Below are positions 52,060 to 63,568 of a stretch of DNA of 64,000 bases, piece after piece (positions within the stretch are counted from its first letter, which is position 1; each line of letters starts with the position of its first letter). Both the position numbers and the translations under genes were made by a program. Origin of the DNA: Piliocolobus tephrosceles (Eukaryota > Chordata > Mammalia > Primates > Cercopithecidae); NCBI RefSeq assembly GCF_002776525.5, contig NC_045443.1, positions 45,028,953 through 45,092,952 of the forward strand, written 5' to 3'. The notes below the pieces were generated by a model. The model saw only the letters and a program-made list of their open reading frames with translations. It was not told the origin of the DNA and searched no databases.

Positions 52060-52366
52060 CAGGGTACAATGGCTCACACCTGTAATCCCAGAACTTTGGG
52101 ATGCCAAAGCCAGAGGATCATTTGAGGTCGGGAGTTCGAGACCAGCATGGCCAATATGGTGAAACCCCATCTCTACAAAATATGAAAATTAGCTGAGTGT
52201 GGTGGTGTGCATCTGTAGTCCCAGCTACTCAGGAGGCTGAGGCAGGAGAATCTCTTGGACCCGGGAGGCAGAGGTTGCAGTGAGTTGAGATTGTGCCATT
52301 GAACTCTAGCCTGGGCAACAGAGCGAGACTTCATCTCAAAGCAAAAAAAAAGAAAGAAAGAAAAAA
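52060..52366 (+). mobile_element. Alu (S-like) with long target duplication
   Basis: A dimeric Alu with a GAAAGAAAG tail. AGAAATTAAACAGT followed by T/C-ACAA occurs at 52041-52059 and 52367-52385, a 19-bp duplication with one mismatch. Confidence 0.92.
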
Positions 52367-52385
52367 AGAAATTAAACAGTCACAA

Positions 52386-53031
52386 TCATTGTATCTACCC
52401 CAAGTCAGTCCAATTCAGAGGAACAGATGGATTAAATCAGCAATATTGTGTTGTACAGACAAAATAACCATTTCACTATTTTTCTGTCTTTTATGGAGGC
52501 ATTAAATTTAGACTCAGGTTGACATAGCCTTATTGGGAAAGATATTTGTAGAGAGGCTGTAAAGAAAAGATCTCTTTCTCTTCCTCTGCACAAATCCCAT
52601 TTAAAAATAGTGATAAAGTGAAGAAGGATTCACATTCCAAAGAGGTAAGCCCACCCCAAATATGGCAGGTGGTGAATGCACAGACTTCACACAGCAGCCG
52701 TGGCAGAGGGTGAGCCCAGCTTACTCAATGACACTCAGCTTCTGTTGGTTGGGCTCAGTTCAGACAGCCTTTCAAGATGTGTTTATGTTTTCTTTTGGCA
52801 TTTTTGGGGGCAGAGTAACAGGATCAAGACTGTCCAGGATAGGGTTTTCCAGATTTATGGTGTACATTCCATTCCATAGGAAGATAAATGTGTTACTATG
52901 CATTCTCAAATGCAAATAGCACTAAGAATCCCACCCAGTCTCCTCCATCCTGTCACAGTGCCATACAAATTCAGCTTAGGACTCGTACTGAACACCTACT
53001 TCTGTATGAGATGGAGATACAGAGAGGATTT
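52386..53031. other. Unassigned intergenic sequence
   Basis: No gene, RNA or named repeat is recognised in this 0.6-kb block between two Alus. Confidence 0.4.
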
Positions 53032-53045
53032 AGATACCACCTCTG

Positions 53046-53358
53046 TGCTGGGTGCGGTGGCTCAAGCCTGCAATCCCAGCACTTTGGGAGGCCGAGATGG
53101 GCAGATCATGAGGTCAGGAGATCGAGACTATCCTGGCTAACACAGTGAAACCCCCTCTCTACTAAAAAATACAAAAAAAAAAAAAACTAGCCGGGCGAGG
53201 TGGCGGGTGCCTGTAGTCCCAGCTACTGGGGAGGCTGAGGCAGGAGAATGGCGTAAACCTGGGAGGCGGAGCTTGCAGTGAGCTGAGATCCAGCCACTGC
53301 ACTCCAGCCTGGGTGACAGAGCGAGACTCCGTCTCAAAAAAAAAAAAAGAAAGAAAAA
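53046..53358 (+). mobile_element. AluYR-type (Old World monkey lineage) Alu
   Basis: This copy has GGCTCAAGCC, AACTAGCCGGGCGAGGTGG, GGCGTAAACC and GAGATCCAGCCACTGC, which together distinguish the cercopithecid AluYR group from ape AluY. AGATAC(C/T)ACCTCTG at 53032-53045 and 53359-53372 is the target duplication. It is the main clue to the species group. Confidence 0.88.
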
Positions 53359-53372
53359 AGATACTACCTCTG

Positions 53373-54330
53373 CATCCATAGGGGAAAGAGGAAAAAAGTG
53401 ATTGTACAAAATGCTGCAAAAAAGGTATCCCACTCTCCCCAACCCCTTAAAAAAAAAAAAAAAAAAGAATGAAACAGAAAGAAAGGAAAGAAAGAATGGC
53501 ATTCTGGAAGCCATGAAGTACGCTGTGGGGAGGTTTCCTAGCAGAAGTGTGTCTCCAAGCATGGGTGGGGGTTTGAAATTCAGAGAGGTACAGCTAGAGG
53601 GCAGGATGGCTCCCAAATGGAAGCAAAGAAGGGCAGATGCACCAGAAGACATGACAGTGGCCCCAGGACGGTGTGGAGCCATCTGCAGGGCCCTGGGAAT
53701 AAGACATGGCAGTAAGGGGTGAAGGCAAGGCCAGTCATGGAGGACTCCTTGAATGCCACCGAATCCGGCTCAGATCTGCCTTTCTTCCCATTTTCCCCTC
53801 TTCCTCTTACCTCCTACTAGTTAGACCTTTGTGGGAAAAGATAAAAGTGTCTGGGCTTTTTAAAGGCTTACATTTTGAAGAAATGTCTGTATTTTTATAC
53901 AGAAATGATCTTCCCATTTCACTTTAAAAACAAAGACAACAAAACTCGTGCAAAATCTTGCACTTTCTTAAGGTGGGTAACTTTCTGCCTTTAAGGAGCA
54001 TTTGTCTCTCTCATCGGCTCTTGATGGTTCTGAGATAAAGGAAGAACACAAATGCTTAAATGCAGAGATGTTTGAGCACTTCCAGCAGAAGTTCCACATG
54101 AAGCAACTGGTTCTACGGTAAACCACAACCATTCCCAAGAGCCAGAGAGCATCTGTTCCAGGCACTTCTCAAGCAATGACACAACATGGGGGTTCCAAGG
54201 GATACCCTTTGAGAGGTCAACAACCCACGAAACAGGTGGAACTCTCTCTCCCCATCTCTCTCCCTTCCTTGAACTCCTATTGCACTTTGGTACAACCAGT
54301 TCTGTGGAATTATGCCTTTAGATAGTCATT
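53373..54330. other. Unassigned intergenic sequence
   Basis: Contains an A-rich stretch at about 53449-53466 but no gene or clear repeat body. Confidence 0.4.
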
Positions 54331-54412
54331 GATCCATCTATCCATCCATCTATCCATCTATCCATCCATCCATCCATCAATCCATCCATCCATCCATCAA
54401 TCCATCCCTTCC
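54331..54412 (+). repeat. (ATCC)n / (ATCT)n tetranucleotide microsatellite
   Basis: About 20 tandem ATCC units with occasional ATCT and ATCA variants, followed by a T/C-rich end (CCCTTCCTCCCTC). Confidence 0.92.
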
Positions 54413-56214
54413 TCCCTCAAACATGTGAAGAAATCCCATGTGAGTCTATTCACATGCCTCCTTGATAGCAGGGGCCATACCTTAAGGCACTTAACTTTTC
54501 CCCTTAAAGCCTGCTTGGCACAGTGCAGTCACATAGTAAATGTGGTCCATGGACCAGCGGCATCAATCTACCCTGGAAGCTTTTTGGAAAAGCTGAACCT
54601 ACCAAATCAGAGTTGGCTTTTACTAAACTCTTCATATAACTCATATGTCCATGAAGGCTGGAGACGTGCTGGTCTAAATATTGGCCCATGGAAAGTTTCA
54701 TGTGACCCTGGCTAACAGAGGCGTGTGGTCTGCATGGTCTGCAGTCTCACATGACTGGGCTCAGGCGTGCACTGGAGGCAGACAAGGCAAGGAGGGGCCT
54801 GAGTTAAAGGTGGCAGAAAGGAGAAGTGAGTTTAAAGGAGAGGAATGGATGAAAGACCCTAAAGGAGGTGATGGATGCACAACTTTGTAAAGCCTGCTGC
54901 AGTCTTTTTTTAAAGCAGGTGGGGGGGTCACTTTTCCTATGTCCCTTTTTTCAAGTAGGAATTGGGCCCAGTGCAAGGAAGAGACTGACCCATGATTAGA
55001 ACTAGAACCCTGGATTCCATGGAGGCCATGTTGGGGCAGAGCTGGCAGGGGAGCGGAGTTGGCCACCTAAGCCTCCTTCCCACAGTGGCCCTTTAGCGGT
55101 GCCCCCCAGGGACCCCTGACTGACGAACTCCTTCTAGGTGGGAAAGGAAAGCGAGGAGCTAACTGTGATGTCCCTAGGGCTAGTAGGGTGGGTGCCACCT
55201 CAGAGAAAGCCAGGCCCCTGCAAACCAAGTTTATCTTGCCCCAGTGCGAGGGGCAGGGTGCAGTGGGTCAGCCCGCTGGGAAGTCCCTGAAAAGCTCCAG
55301 GGAAGATGTGGTAAGTTTCTAGTGAGCTCCTTTGCCAAAAACAACCTTGAGAGGGAGCAGGACAGTGCATGCTGCCCTTCCCCATGAAGGCCGCTTGGCT
55401 GTCCCCACACCCAGCACCTGTCCGGAGGCAGCCAGGGCCCCACTGTGCTCTGCACTGCCCCAATCTCCACTCCAGTCTCCAGGCCAACTCCTCAGCTGAT
55501 CACCCACCCACTGCCCTTGACCCCCTCCCTCACAGAATCCTGGGCTCAAAACCTTGGAGTCCTGCTCAACTGTCTCCCATCACTCCTGTCCCATTCCCCC
55601 TCTCATTCCTCAGCCAGCGTTTCTTCATCCTCTGTGTTGAGCACCAACTATGCACCAGGCACTTGCTAGGTGGTATGGAGGGACAAAAGAAAGCTCTATT
55701 AGACGTGAATCCTGCACGCAAGGAGATGACTACCTCTCAGGGGATACACAAAAAGGCAAACTGTAAAGTAAACAAGTTATAATATATTGTGATGTTATGT
55801 GGCATTCTATGATGTGCTGTATCACAATAAAATGTCATGGACAGAAGACCTCTGTTCTGCCCTTTCACTAAAAATAGCTCTTCCTGACAATACCTTGGGT
55901 AGTGAAGGCAACTTGGTCACATCTGTCCCATGGTGTAACTAATCTTTAGGATCTGCAGAGACCTGCCTTCCTCTGCAATGGTAACTGTACCTCTAATCGT
56001 GAGTTTCTTCTGGCAGTTTAACTGGGCTACCAGCAATGGTACCTCACTGGGCTACCTCACAATGGCTTTTGCTCCTTGCTTCATGGAGACGCCACTCTGG
56101 AATCCTTAGCCAGTGGTCTATGAGCTTCCTTCTCATGGGAGATAGGAGGAAAAAATCCCACATGTGCCCCAGTTTCCTCCCATGCAAGCCTGTCAAGAGG
56201 CCCATCTTCATCTT
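54413..56214. other. Intergenic sequence with possible MER5/L2 remnants
   Basis: GTGGTCCATGGACCAGCGGCATC at about 54542-54564 resembles MER5-type hAT fossils. GAGCACCAACTATGCACCAGGCAC at about 55639 resembles L2. No gene is supported. Confidence 0.4.
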
Positions 56215-56370
56215 AGAAGTGCTCAGAGCTGGGCACGGTGGCACACGCCTGTAATCCCAGCATTTTGGGAGGCCAAGGCAGGCGGATCACGAGGTCAGGA
56301 GATCGAGACCATCCTGGCTAACATGGTGAAACCCCACCTCTACTAAAACTATACAAAAAAAAAAAATTAG

Positions 56371-57365
56371 TGGCTGGTACCGGTTGTTCCTTTCCATGTT
56401 TAGTGCTTCCTTCAGGAGCTCTTGTAGGGCAGGTCTGGTGGTGACAAAATCTCTAAGCATTTGCTTGTCTGCAAAGGATTTTATTTCTCCTTCACTTATG
56501 AAACTTAGTTTGGCTGGATATGAAATTCTGGGTTGAAAATTCTTTTCTTTAAGAATGTTGAATATTGGTCCCCACTCTCTTCTGGCTTGTAGGGTTTCTG
56601 CAGAGAGATCCACTGTTAGTCTGATGGGCTTCCCTTTGTGGGTAACCCGACCTTTCTCTCTGGCTGCCCTTAACATTTTTTCCTTCATTTCAACTTTGGT
56701 GAATCTGACAATTATGTGTCTTGGAGTTGCTCTTTTCAAGGAGTATCCTTGTGGCATTCTCTGTATTTCCTGAATTTGAAAGTTGGCCTGCCTTGCTAGG
56801 TTGGGGAAGTTCTCCTGGATAATATCCTGAAGAGTGTTTTCCAACTTGGTTCCATTCTCCCCATCACTTTCAGGTACAACAATCAGACAAAGATTTGGTC
56901 TTTTCACATAGTCCCATATTTCTTGAAGGCTTTGTTCATTTCTTTTTACTCTTTTTTCTCTAAATTTTTCTTCTCGCTTCATTTCATTCATTTGATCTTC
57001 AATCACTGATACCCTTTCTTCCAGTTGATCGAATCGGTTACTGAAGCTTGTACATTTGTCATGTAGTTCTTGCGCCACGGTTTTCAGCTCTATCAGGTCA
57101 TTTAAGGACTTCTCTACATTGGTTATTCTAGTTATCCATTCGTCTAATCTTTCTTCAAGGTTTTTAGCTTCTTTGCGATGGGTTCAAGCATCCTCCTTTA
57201 GCTCAGAGAAGACTGATCATCTGAAGCCTTCTTCTCTAAACTTGTCAAAGTCATTGTCCATTATGCTTTGTTCCATTGCTGGTGAGGAGTTGCATTCCTT
57301 TGGAGGGGGAGAAGCACTCTGATTTTTAGAATTTTCAGCTTTTCTACTCTGTTTTTCCCCCATCT
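56371..57365 (-). pseudogene. L1 ORF1 remnant (inverted, truncated at its 3' end)
   Basis: From ATG at 57365-57363 the frame shows the ORF1p RNA-binding chaperone: a coiled-coil-like N-terminal half and an RRM/CTD with RPNLCLIVVPESDGENG and RHIIVRFTKVEMKEKML. TGA codons interrupt it early, at about 57226 and 57190. From about 57078 the frame is open to the inversion point, where the last residues NRYQPL are followed by Alu-derived sequence. It lacks only the final few codons. Confidence 0.9.
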
Positions 57366-57672
57366 TTGTGGTTTTATCTACCTTTGGTCTTTGATGATGG
57401 TGATGTACAGGTGGAGTTTTGGTGTGAATGTCCTGTCTGTTTGTTAGTTTTCCTTCTAACAGTCAGGACCCTCAGCTGCAGGTCTGTTGAAGTTTGCTCG
57501 AGGTCTGCTCCAGACCCTGTTTGCCTGGGTATCAGCAGCAGAGGCTGCAGAACAGTGAATATTGCTGAACAGCAACTGGTACCAGCCACTGCAAAAACAT
57601 GCTAAAATGTAAAGACCATCGATGCTAGGAAGAAATTGCATCAACTAATGAGCAAAATAACCAGCTAACATA

Positions 57673-60600
57673 ATGACAGGATCCAATTCACACATAACAA
57701 TATTAGCCTTAAATGTAAATGGGCTAAATGCTCCAATTCAAAGACACAGACTGGCAAATTGGATAAAGAGTCAAGACCCAGACCCATCAGTGTGCTGCAT
57801 TCAGGAGACCCATCTCACGTGCACAGACACACGTAGGCTCAAAATAAAGGGATGGAGGAAGATCTACCAAGCAAATGGAAAACAAAAAAAAGCAGGGGTT
57901 GCAATCCTAGTCTCTGATAAAACAGACTTTAAACCAAAAAAGATCAAAAGAGACAAAGAAGGCCATTACATAATGGTAAAGGGATCAATCCAACAGGAAG
58001 AGCTAACTATCCTAAATATATATGCACCCAATACAGGAGCAAGTCCTTAGAGATTTACAAAGAGACTTAGACTCCCATACAATAATAATGGGAGACTTTA
58101 ACACCCCACTGTCAACATTAGACAGATCCACGAGACAGAAAGTTAACAAGGATATCCAGGAATTGAACTCAGCTCTGCACCAAGCAGACCTAACAGACAT
58201 CTACAGAACTCTCCACTCCAAATCAACAGAATATACATTATTCTCAGCACCACATTACAGTTATTCCAAAATTGACCACATAATTGGAAGTAAAGCACTC
58301 CTCAGCAAATGTACAAGAACAGAAATTATAACAAACTGTCTCTCAGACCACAGTGCAATCAAACTAGAACTCAGGATTAAGAAACTCACTCAAAACCGCT
58401 CAACTACATGGAAACTGAACAACCTGGTCCTAAATGACTACTGGGTACATAACAAAATGAAGGCAGAAATAAAGATGTTCTTTGAAACCAATGAAAATAA
58501 AGATACAGCATACCAGAATCTCTGGGACTCATTTAAAGCAGTGTGTAGAAGGAAATTTATAGCACTAAATGCCCACAAGAGAAAGCAGGAAAGATCTAAA
58601 ATTGACACCCTAACATCACAATTAAAAGAACTAGAGAAGCAAGAGCAAACACATTCAAAAGTGAGCAGAAGGCAAGAAATAACTAAGATCAGAGCAGAAC
58701 TCAAGGAGATAGAGTCACAAAAAACCCTTCAAAAAATCAATGAATCCAGGAGCTGATTTTTTGAAAAGATCAACAAAATTGATAGATCGCTAGCAAGCCT
58801 AATAAAGAAGAAAAGAGAGAAGAATAAAATAGACGCAATAAAAAATGACAAAGGGGATATCACCACCGACCCCACAGAAATACAAACTACCATCAGAGAA
58901 TACTATAAACACCTCTATACAAATAAACTAGAAAACCTAGAAGAAATGGATAAATTCCTGGACACATACACTCTGCCAAGACTAAACCAGGAAGTTGAAT
59001 CCCTGAATAGACCAATAACAGGCTTTGAAATTGAGGCAACAATTAATAGCCTACCAACCAAAAAAAAAGTCCAGGACCAGATGGATTCACAGCCGAATTC
59101 TACTAGAGGTACAAGGAGGAGCTGGTACCATACCTTCTGAAACTATTCCAATCAATAGAAAAAGAGGGAATCCTCCCTAACTCATTTTATGAGGCCAATA
59201 TCATCCTGATACCAAAGCCTGGCAGAGACACAACAAAAAAACAGAATTTTAAACCAACGTCCCCGATGAACATTGATGCAAAAATGCTCAATAAAATACT
59301 GGCAAACCGAATCCAGCAGCACATTGAAAAGCTTATCCACCATGATCAAGTGGGCTTCATCCCTGGGATACAAGGCTGGTTCAACATATGCAAATCAATA
59401 AATGTAATCCATCACATAAACAGAACCAATGACAAAGACCACATGATTATCTCAATAGATGCAGAAAAGGCCTTTGATGAAATTCAACAGCCCTTTATGC
59501 TAAAAACTATCAATAAATTCGGTATTGATGGAATGTATCTCAAAATAATAAGAGCTATTTATGACAAACCCACAGCCAGTGTCATACTGAACGGGCAAAA
59601 ACTGGAAGCATTCCCTTTGAAAACTGGCACAAGACAGGGATGCCCTCTCTCACCACTCCTATTCAACATAGTGTTGGAAGTTCTGGCCAGGGCAATCAGG
59701 CAGGGGAGAGAAATAAAGGGTATTCAATTAGGAAAAGAGGAAGTCAAATTGTCCCTGTTTGCAGACGACACGATTGTATATTTAGAAAACCCTATCGTCT
59801 TAATCCAAAATCTCCTTCAGCTGATAAGCAACTTCAGCAGTCTCAGGATACAAAATCAATGTGCAAAAATCACAAGCATTCTTACACACCAATAACAGAC
59901 AGAGAGCCAAATCATGAATGAACTCCCATTCACAATTGCTTCAAAGAGAATAAAATACCTAGGAATCTAACTTCTGAGGAATGTGAAGGACCTCTTCAAG
60001 GAGAACTACAAACAACTGCTCAGTGAAATAAAAGAGGGCACAAACAAATGGAAGAACATTCCATGCTCATTGATAGGAAGAATCAATATCGTGAAAATGG
60101 CCATACTGCCCAAAGTGATTTATAGATTCAATGCCATCCCCATTAAGCTACCAATGACTTTCTTCACAGAATTGGAAAAAACTACTTTAAAGTTCATATG
60201 GAACCAAAAAAGAGTTCACATTGCCAAGACAATCCCAAGCAAAAAGAACAAAGCTGGAGGCATCATGCTACCTGACTTCGAACTATACTACAAGGCTACA
60301 GTAACCAAAACAGCATGGTACTGGTACCAAAACAGAGATATAGACCAATAGAACAGAACAGAGACCTCAGAAATAATACCACACATCTACAACCATCTAA
60401 TCTTTGACAAACCTGGCAAGAACAAGAAATGGGGAAAGGATTCCCTATTTAATAAATGGTGCTGGGAAAACTGGCTAGCCATAAGTAGAAAGCTGAAACT
60501 GGATCCTTTCCTTACTCCTTATACGAAAATTAATTCAAGATTGATTAGAGACTTAAATGTTAGACCTAAAACCATAAAAACCCTAGAAGAAAACCTAGGG

Positions 60601-61481
60601 AATACCATTCAGGACATAGGCATGGGCAAGGACTTCATATCTGAAACACCAAAAACAATGGCAACAAAAGCCAAAATTGACAAATGGGATCTAATTAAAC
60701 TAAAGAGTTTCTGCACAGCAAAAGAAACTACCATCAGAGTGAACAGGCAACCTACAGAATGGGAGAAAATTTTTGCAATCTACTCATCTCACAAAGGGCT
60801 AATATCCAGAACCTACAAAGAACTCAATCAAATTTACAAGGAAAAAACAAACAATCCCATCAAAAAGTGGGCAAAGGATATGAACAGACCCTTCTCAAAA
60901 GAAGACATTTATGCAGCCAACAGACACATGGAAACCTGCTCGTCATCACTTGCCATCAGAGAAATGCAAATCAAAACCATAATGAGATACCATCTCACAC
61001 CAGTTAGAATGGCAATCATTAAAAAGTCAGGAAACAACAGGTGCTGGAGAGGATGTGGAGAAATAGGAACACTTTTACACTGTTGGTGGGACTGTAAACT
61101 AGTTAAACCATTGTGGAAAACAGTGTGGCAATTCCTCAAGGATCTAGAACTAGAAATACCATTTGACCCAGCCATCCCATTATTGGGTATATACCCAAAG
61201 GATTATAAATCATGCTGCTATAAAGACACATGCACATGTATGTTTTTGTGGCACTATTCACAAGAGCAAAGACTTGGAACCAACCCAAAAGTCCATCAAT
61301 GACAGACTGGATTAAGAAAACGTGAAACATACACACCAGGGAATACTACGCAGCCATAAAAAAGGATGAGTTCATGTCCTTTGTAGGGACATGGATGCAG
61401 CTAGAAACCATCATTCTCAGCAAACTATTGCAAGAACAGAAAACCAAACACCGCATGATGTCACTGGAAGGTGGAAATTGA
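57673..61481 (+). pseudogene. L1 ORF2 remnant (endonuclease and reverse transcriptase)
   Basis: The frame starts MTGSNSHITIL. Endonuclease motifs are visible (NVNGLN, QETHL, GDFNTPL, SDHSAI). The reverse transcriptase has TRQGCPLSP and FADD (59758-59769). The C-terminal zinc-knuckle-like part has CWRGCGEIGTLLHCWWDC. Breaks: frameshift near 58040, TGG to TGA at 58754-58756, frameshift near 59070, frameshift near 59840, stops near 59970 and 60351, and a frameshift near 61250. The end is GGN-stop at 61479-61481. It is a dead copy. Confidence 0.92.
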
Positions 61482-61893
61482 ACAATGAGAACACTTGGAC
61501 ACAGGAAGGGGAACATCATACACCAGGGCCTGTAGTCGGGTGGGGGGAGGTGGGAGGGATAGCATTAGGAGATATACCTAATGTAAATGACGAGTTAATG
61601 GGTGCAGCACACCAACATGGCCCATGTATACATATCTAACAAACCTGTATGTTGTGCACATGTACCCTAGAATTTAAAACATAATACAAAATAAAAAAAA
61701 AAAAAAATTAGCCAGGCGTGGTGGTGGGCGCCTGTAGTCCCAGCTACTTGGAAGGCTGAGACAGGAGAATGGCGTGAACCTGGGAGGCAGAGCTTGCAGA
61801 GAGCCGAGATTGCGCCACTGCACTCCAGCCTGGGTGACACAGCCAGACTCCGTCTCAAAAAAAGAAAAGAAAAGAAAAGAAAAAGTGCCTAGA

Positions 61894-62171
61894 GGCCAGG
61901 CGCGGTGGCTCATGCCTGTAATCCCAGCACTTTGGGAGGCCGAGGCGGGCGGATCACCTGAGGTCAGGAGTTCGAAACCAGCCTGACCTACATGGAGAAA
62001 CCCCGTCTCTACTAAAAATACAAAAAATTAGCTGGGTGTAGTGGCGGGTGCCTGTAATCCCAGCTACTCGGGAGGCAGGAGAATCGCTTGAACCTGGGAG
62101 GTGGAGGTTGCAGTGAGCCGAGATTGCGCCATTGCACTCCAGCCTGGGAAACAAGAGCGGAAAAAAAAAAA
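61894..62171 (+). mobile_element. Alu (S-like) immediately after the split Alu
   Basis: Starts GGCCAGGCGCGGTGGCTCATG. Target duplication AAGTGCCTAGA (61883-61893) against AAATGCCTAGA (62172-62182). It landed in or next to the 3' duplication of the previous Alu. Confidence 0.9.
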
Positions 62172-62261
62172 AAATGCCTAGAAACTCACCACATTCCTAA
62201 TGCTTCTCTGGGTAAAAATACAAAGAAGTGAGGGTTGTTTCCTTTTAATTTCCCCAGATTA

Positions 62262-62470
62262 GACGCTGCAACTGCACTTCCTGGCTCTGTCCTCTTGAGC
62301 AAGTGAATTCGCTTCTCTGAGCATCATGGAAGTAATCGGTAAAACAGGGATAGTAGTAATTTACTCATGGGCTTTTTGTGAGCAGTAAATGAAGTAACAA
62401 ACATGAAACCTCAGCAAGTGCTTTACGTGGGAGGCTTAGAGTAAATGTTTATTATTGCTAGTACTATTCT
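62262..62470 (+). repeat. MIR SINE remnant
   Basis: CTGCACTTCCTGGCTCTGTCC, GAGCAAGTGAATTCGCTTCTCTGAGC, GGTAAAACAGGGATAGTAGTAATTTACTCATGG and AGTAAATGTTTATTATTG follow the MIR order over about 200 bp (described by position). Confidence 0.78.
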
Positions 62471-63242
62471 CCTTGGTCTGCATCCGATTTACCCTTCCTG
62501 CACACACCTGCCATACCATAAAGAGACAATATCACTTATCTGTTTTTAATTTAGTTGGGTCTCATAAAAATTTTTGTCTTAACAGTTATGTTTGCATGAG
62601 TTTGGATTACGGCCGATAGATCTAGGTTGATTGACGAATATCCTGGGATTTAAGGTATAGCATTGAAAACATCTTAATTGTTTTAAAATCAGTTAGGAAT
62701 AAAAACTAGATTAAGAAACTTTCAATATTACCTGGGAAGAAACAAAAACAAAAAAAAACTTGGCACAGAGGATAAGTGGCCCCAATTCTTCAGCACAAGT
62801 TTTCCCTAAGAAGAACAGGAACTTCTAAATTTATCATAGGTATTGATAGGTATTGGCCTTCTCATTAGTTACCATCTTAAACAAAAAGAGAAGTATGATG
62901 TAACTGTGGAAAGATTACCATTTGGGAAAAAACTGTCTGCAAGGCCTTTTAAATTTGGTTTGATAAGAAGCTCTAAAGGATCTAACTCAAAGAAATAAGA
63001 GGAGAAAGCTGATCCTTCTCACGTCTGGATAGTGCCAATACTATATTTTGTAGTCAGAAACAGTTTAAAGTGAGTGAAAAAGATGCCCGATTGTATGTAG
63101 GTGTTTCTGTTTCTTTCAATCTTGCTTGGAATTTTGTAACTTTATTTCTAAATTACCTATCCTGATTCTCCATGATCTTTGTACTTAGGTGTGTTAATTA
63201 AGGTTTCTAGTTTGTAGGGAAGATGTATTTAAATAGAAAAGT
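62471..63242. other. Unassigned AT-rich sequence
   Basis: No gene, RNA or recognisable repeat. Confidence 0.4.
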
Positions 63243-63568
63243 GAGGCTGGGTGTGGTGGTTCATGCCTGTAATCCCAGCACTTTGGGAGGCTGAGGTGGG
63301 AGGATCGCTTGAGCCCAGGAGTTCGAGACCAGACTGGGTAATATAGCAAGACCCTATCTCTACAAAAACCTTTAAAAATTTAACTGTGTGTGGTGTTCAC
63401 GTCTGTTGCCCTAGATACTGGAGAAGCTGAGGCAGGAGGATCACTTTAGCACAGGAGGTTGAGGCTGCAGTGAGCCGTGATTGTACCACTGTACTCCAGC
63501 CTAGGTGATAGAGCAAGACCCTGTCTTAGAAAAAAAGAAAGAAATTTTAATTGAAAAAAAAAAAAGAA
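63243..63568 (+). mobile_element. Alu (J-like)
   Basis: An older dimeric Alu (GGCTGGGTGTGGTGGTTCATG, AGGATCGCTTGAGCCCAGG) with an A/GAAA tail. Flanked by AGAAAAGT at about 63235-63242 and 63573-63580. Confidence 0.86.

Larger units (their letters stand above)
56371..61693 (+). mobile_element. 5'-inverted L1 (L1PA-type), about 5.3 kb, inside an Alu
   Basis: The first 1.2 kb (56371 to about 57570) is reverse-oriented: part of the 5' UTR and ORF1 on the minus strand. The rest (about 57575-61693) is forward: inter-ORF region, ORF2, 3' UTR with a G-rich tract near 61540, and a poly(A). The same L1 bases GGTACCAGCCA occur at both ends of the inverted block (56371-56382 region and about 57577). This is the signature of twin priming during target-primed reverse transcription. 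The first several hundred bases of the 5' UTR are absent. Both ORFs carry stops or frameshifts, so it is not active. Confidence 0.92.
56228..61880 (+). mobile_element. AluY-like element split by an L1 (parts 56228-56370 and 61694-61880)
   Basis: The left part runs from GCTGGGCACGG to CTATACAAAAA...ATTAG. The right part resumes at AAAA...ATTAGCCAGGCGTGG and runs to CCGTCTCAAAAAAAG and the A-rich tail. The Alu's own target duplication is AGAAGTGCTCAGA (56215-56227) against AAAAGTGCCTAGA (61881-61893). The A-run plus ATTAG repeated at the break is the L1's duplication. Confidence 0.88.

Noticed and set aside
54331..54412. Tandem repeats considered as a CRISPR-like array
   Set aside because: It is a simple tetranucleotide microsatellite; there are no spacers and the genome is a primate's.
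57366..57605. Short + strand frame upstream of L1 ORF2
   Set aside because: It is the complement of the inverted L1 5' UTR, not a gene.
59266..59895. Intact reverse transcriptase gene as a domesticated protein
   Set aside because: It is an internal piece of the broken L1 ORF2, flanked by frameshifts; nothing suggests selection to keep it.
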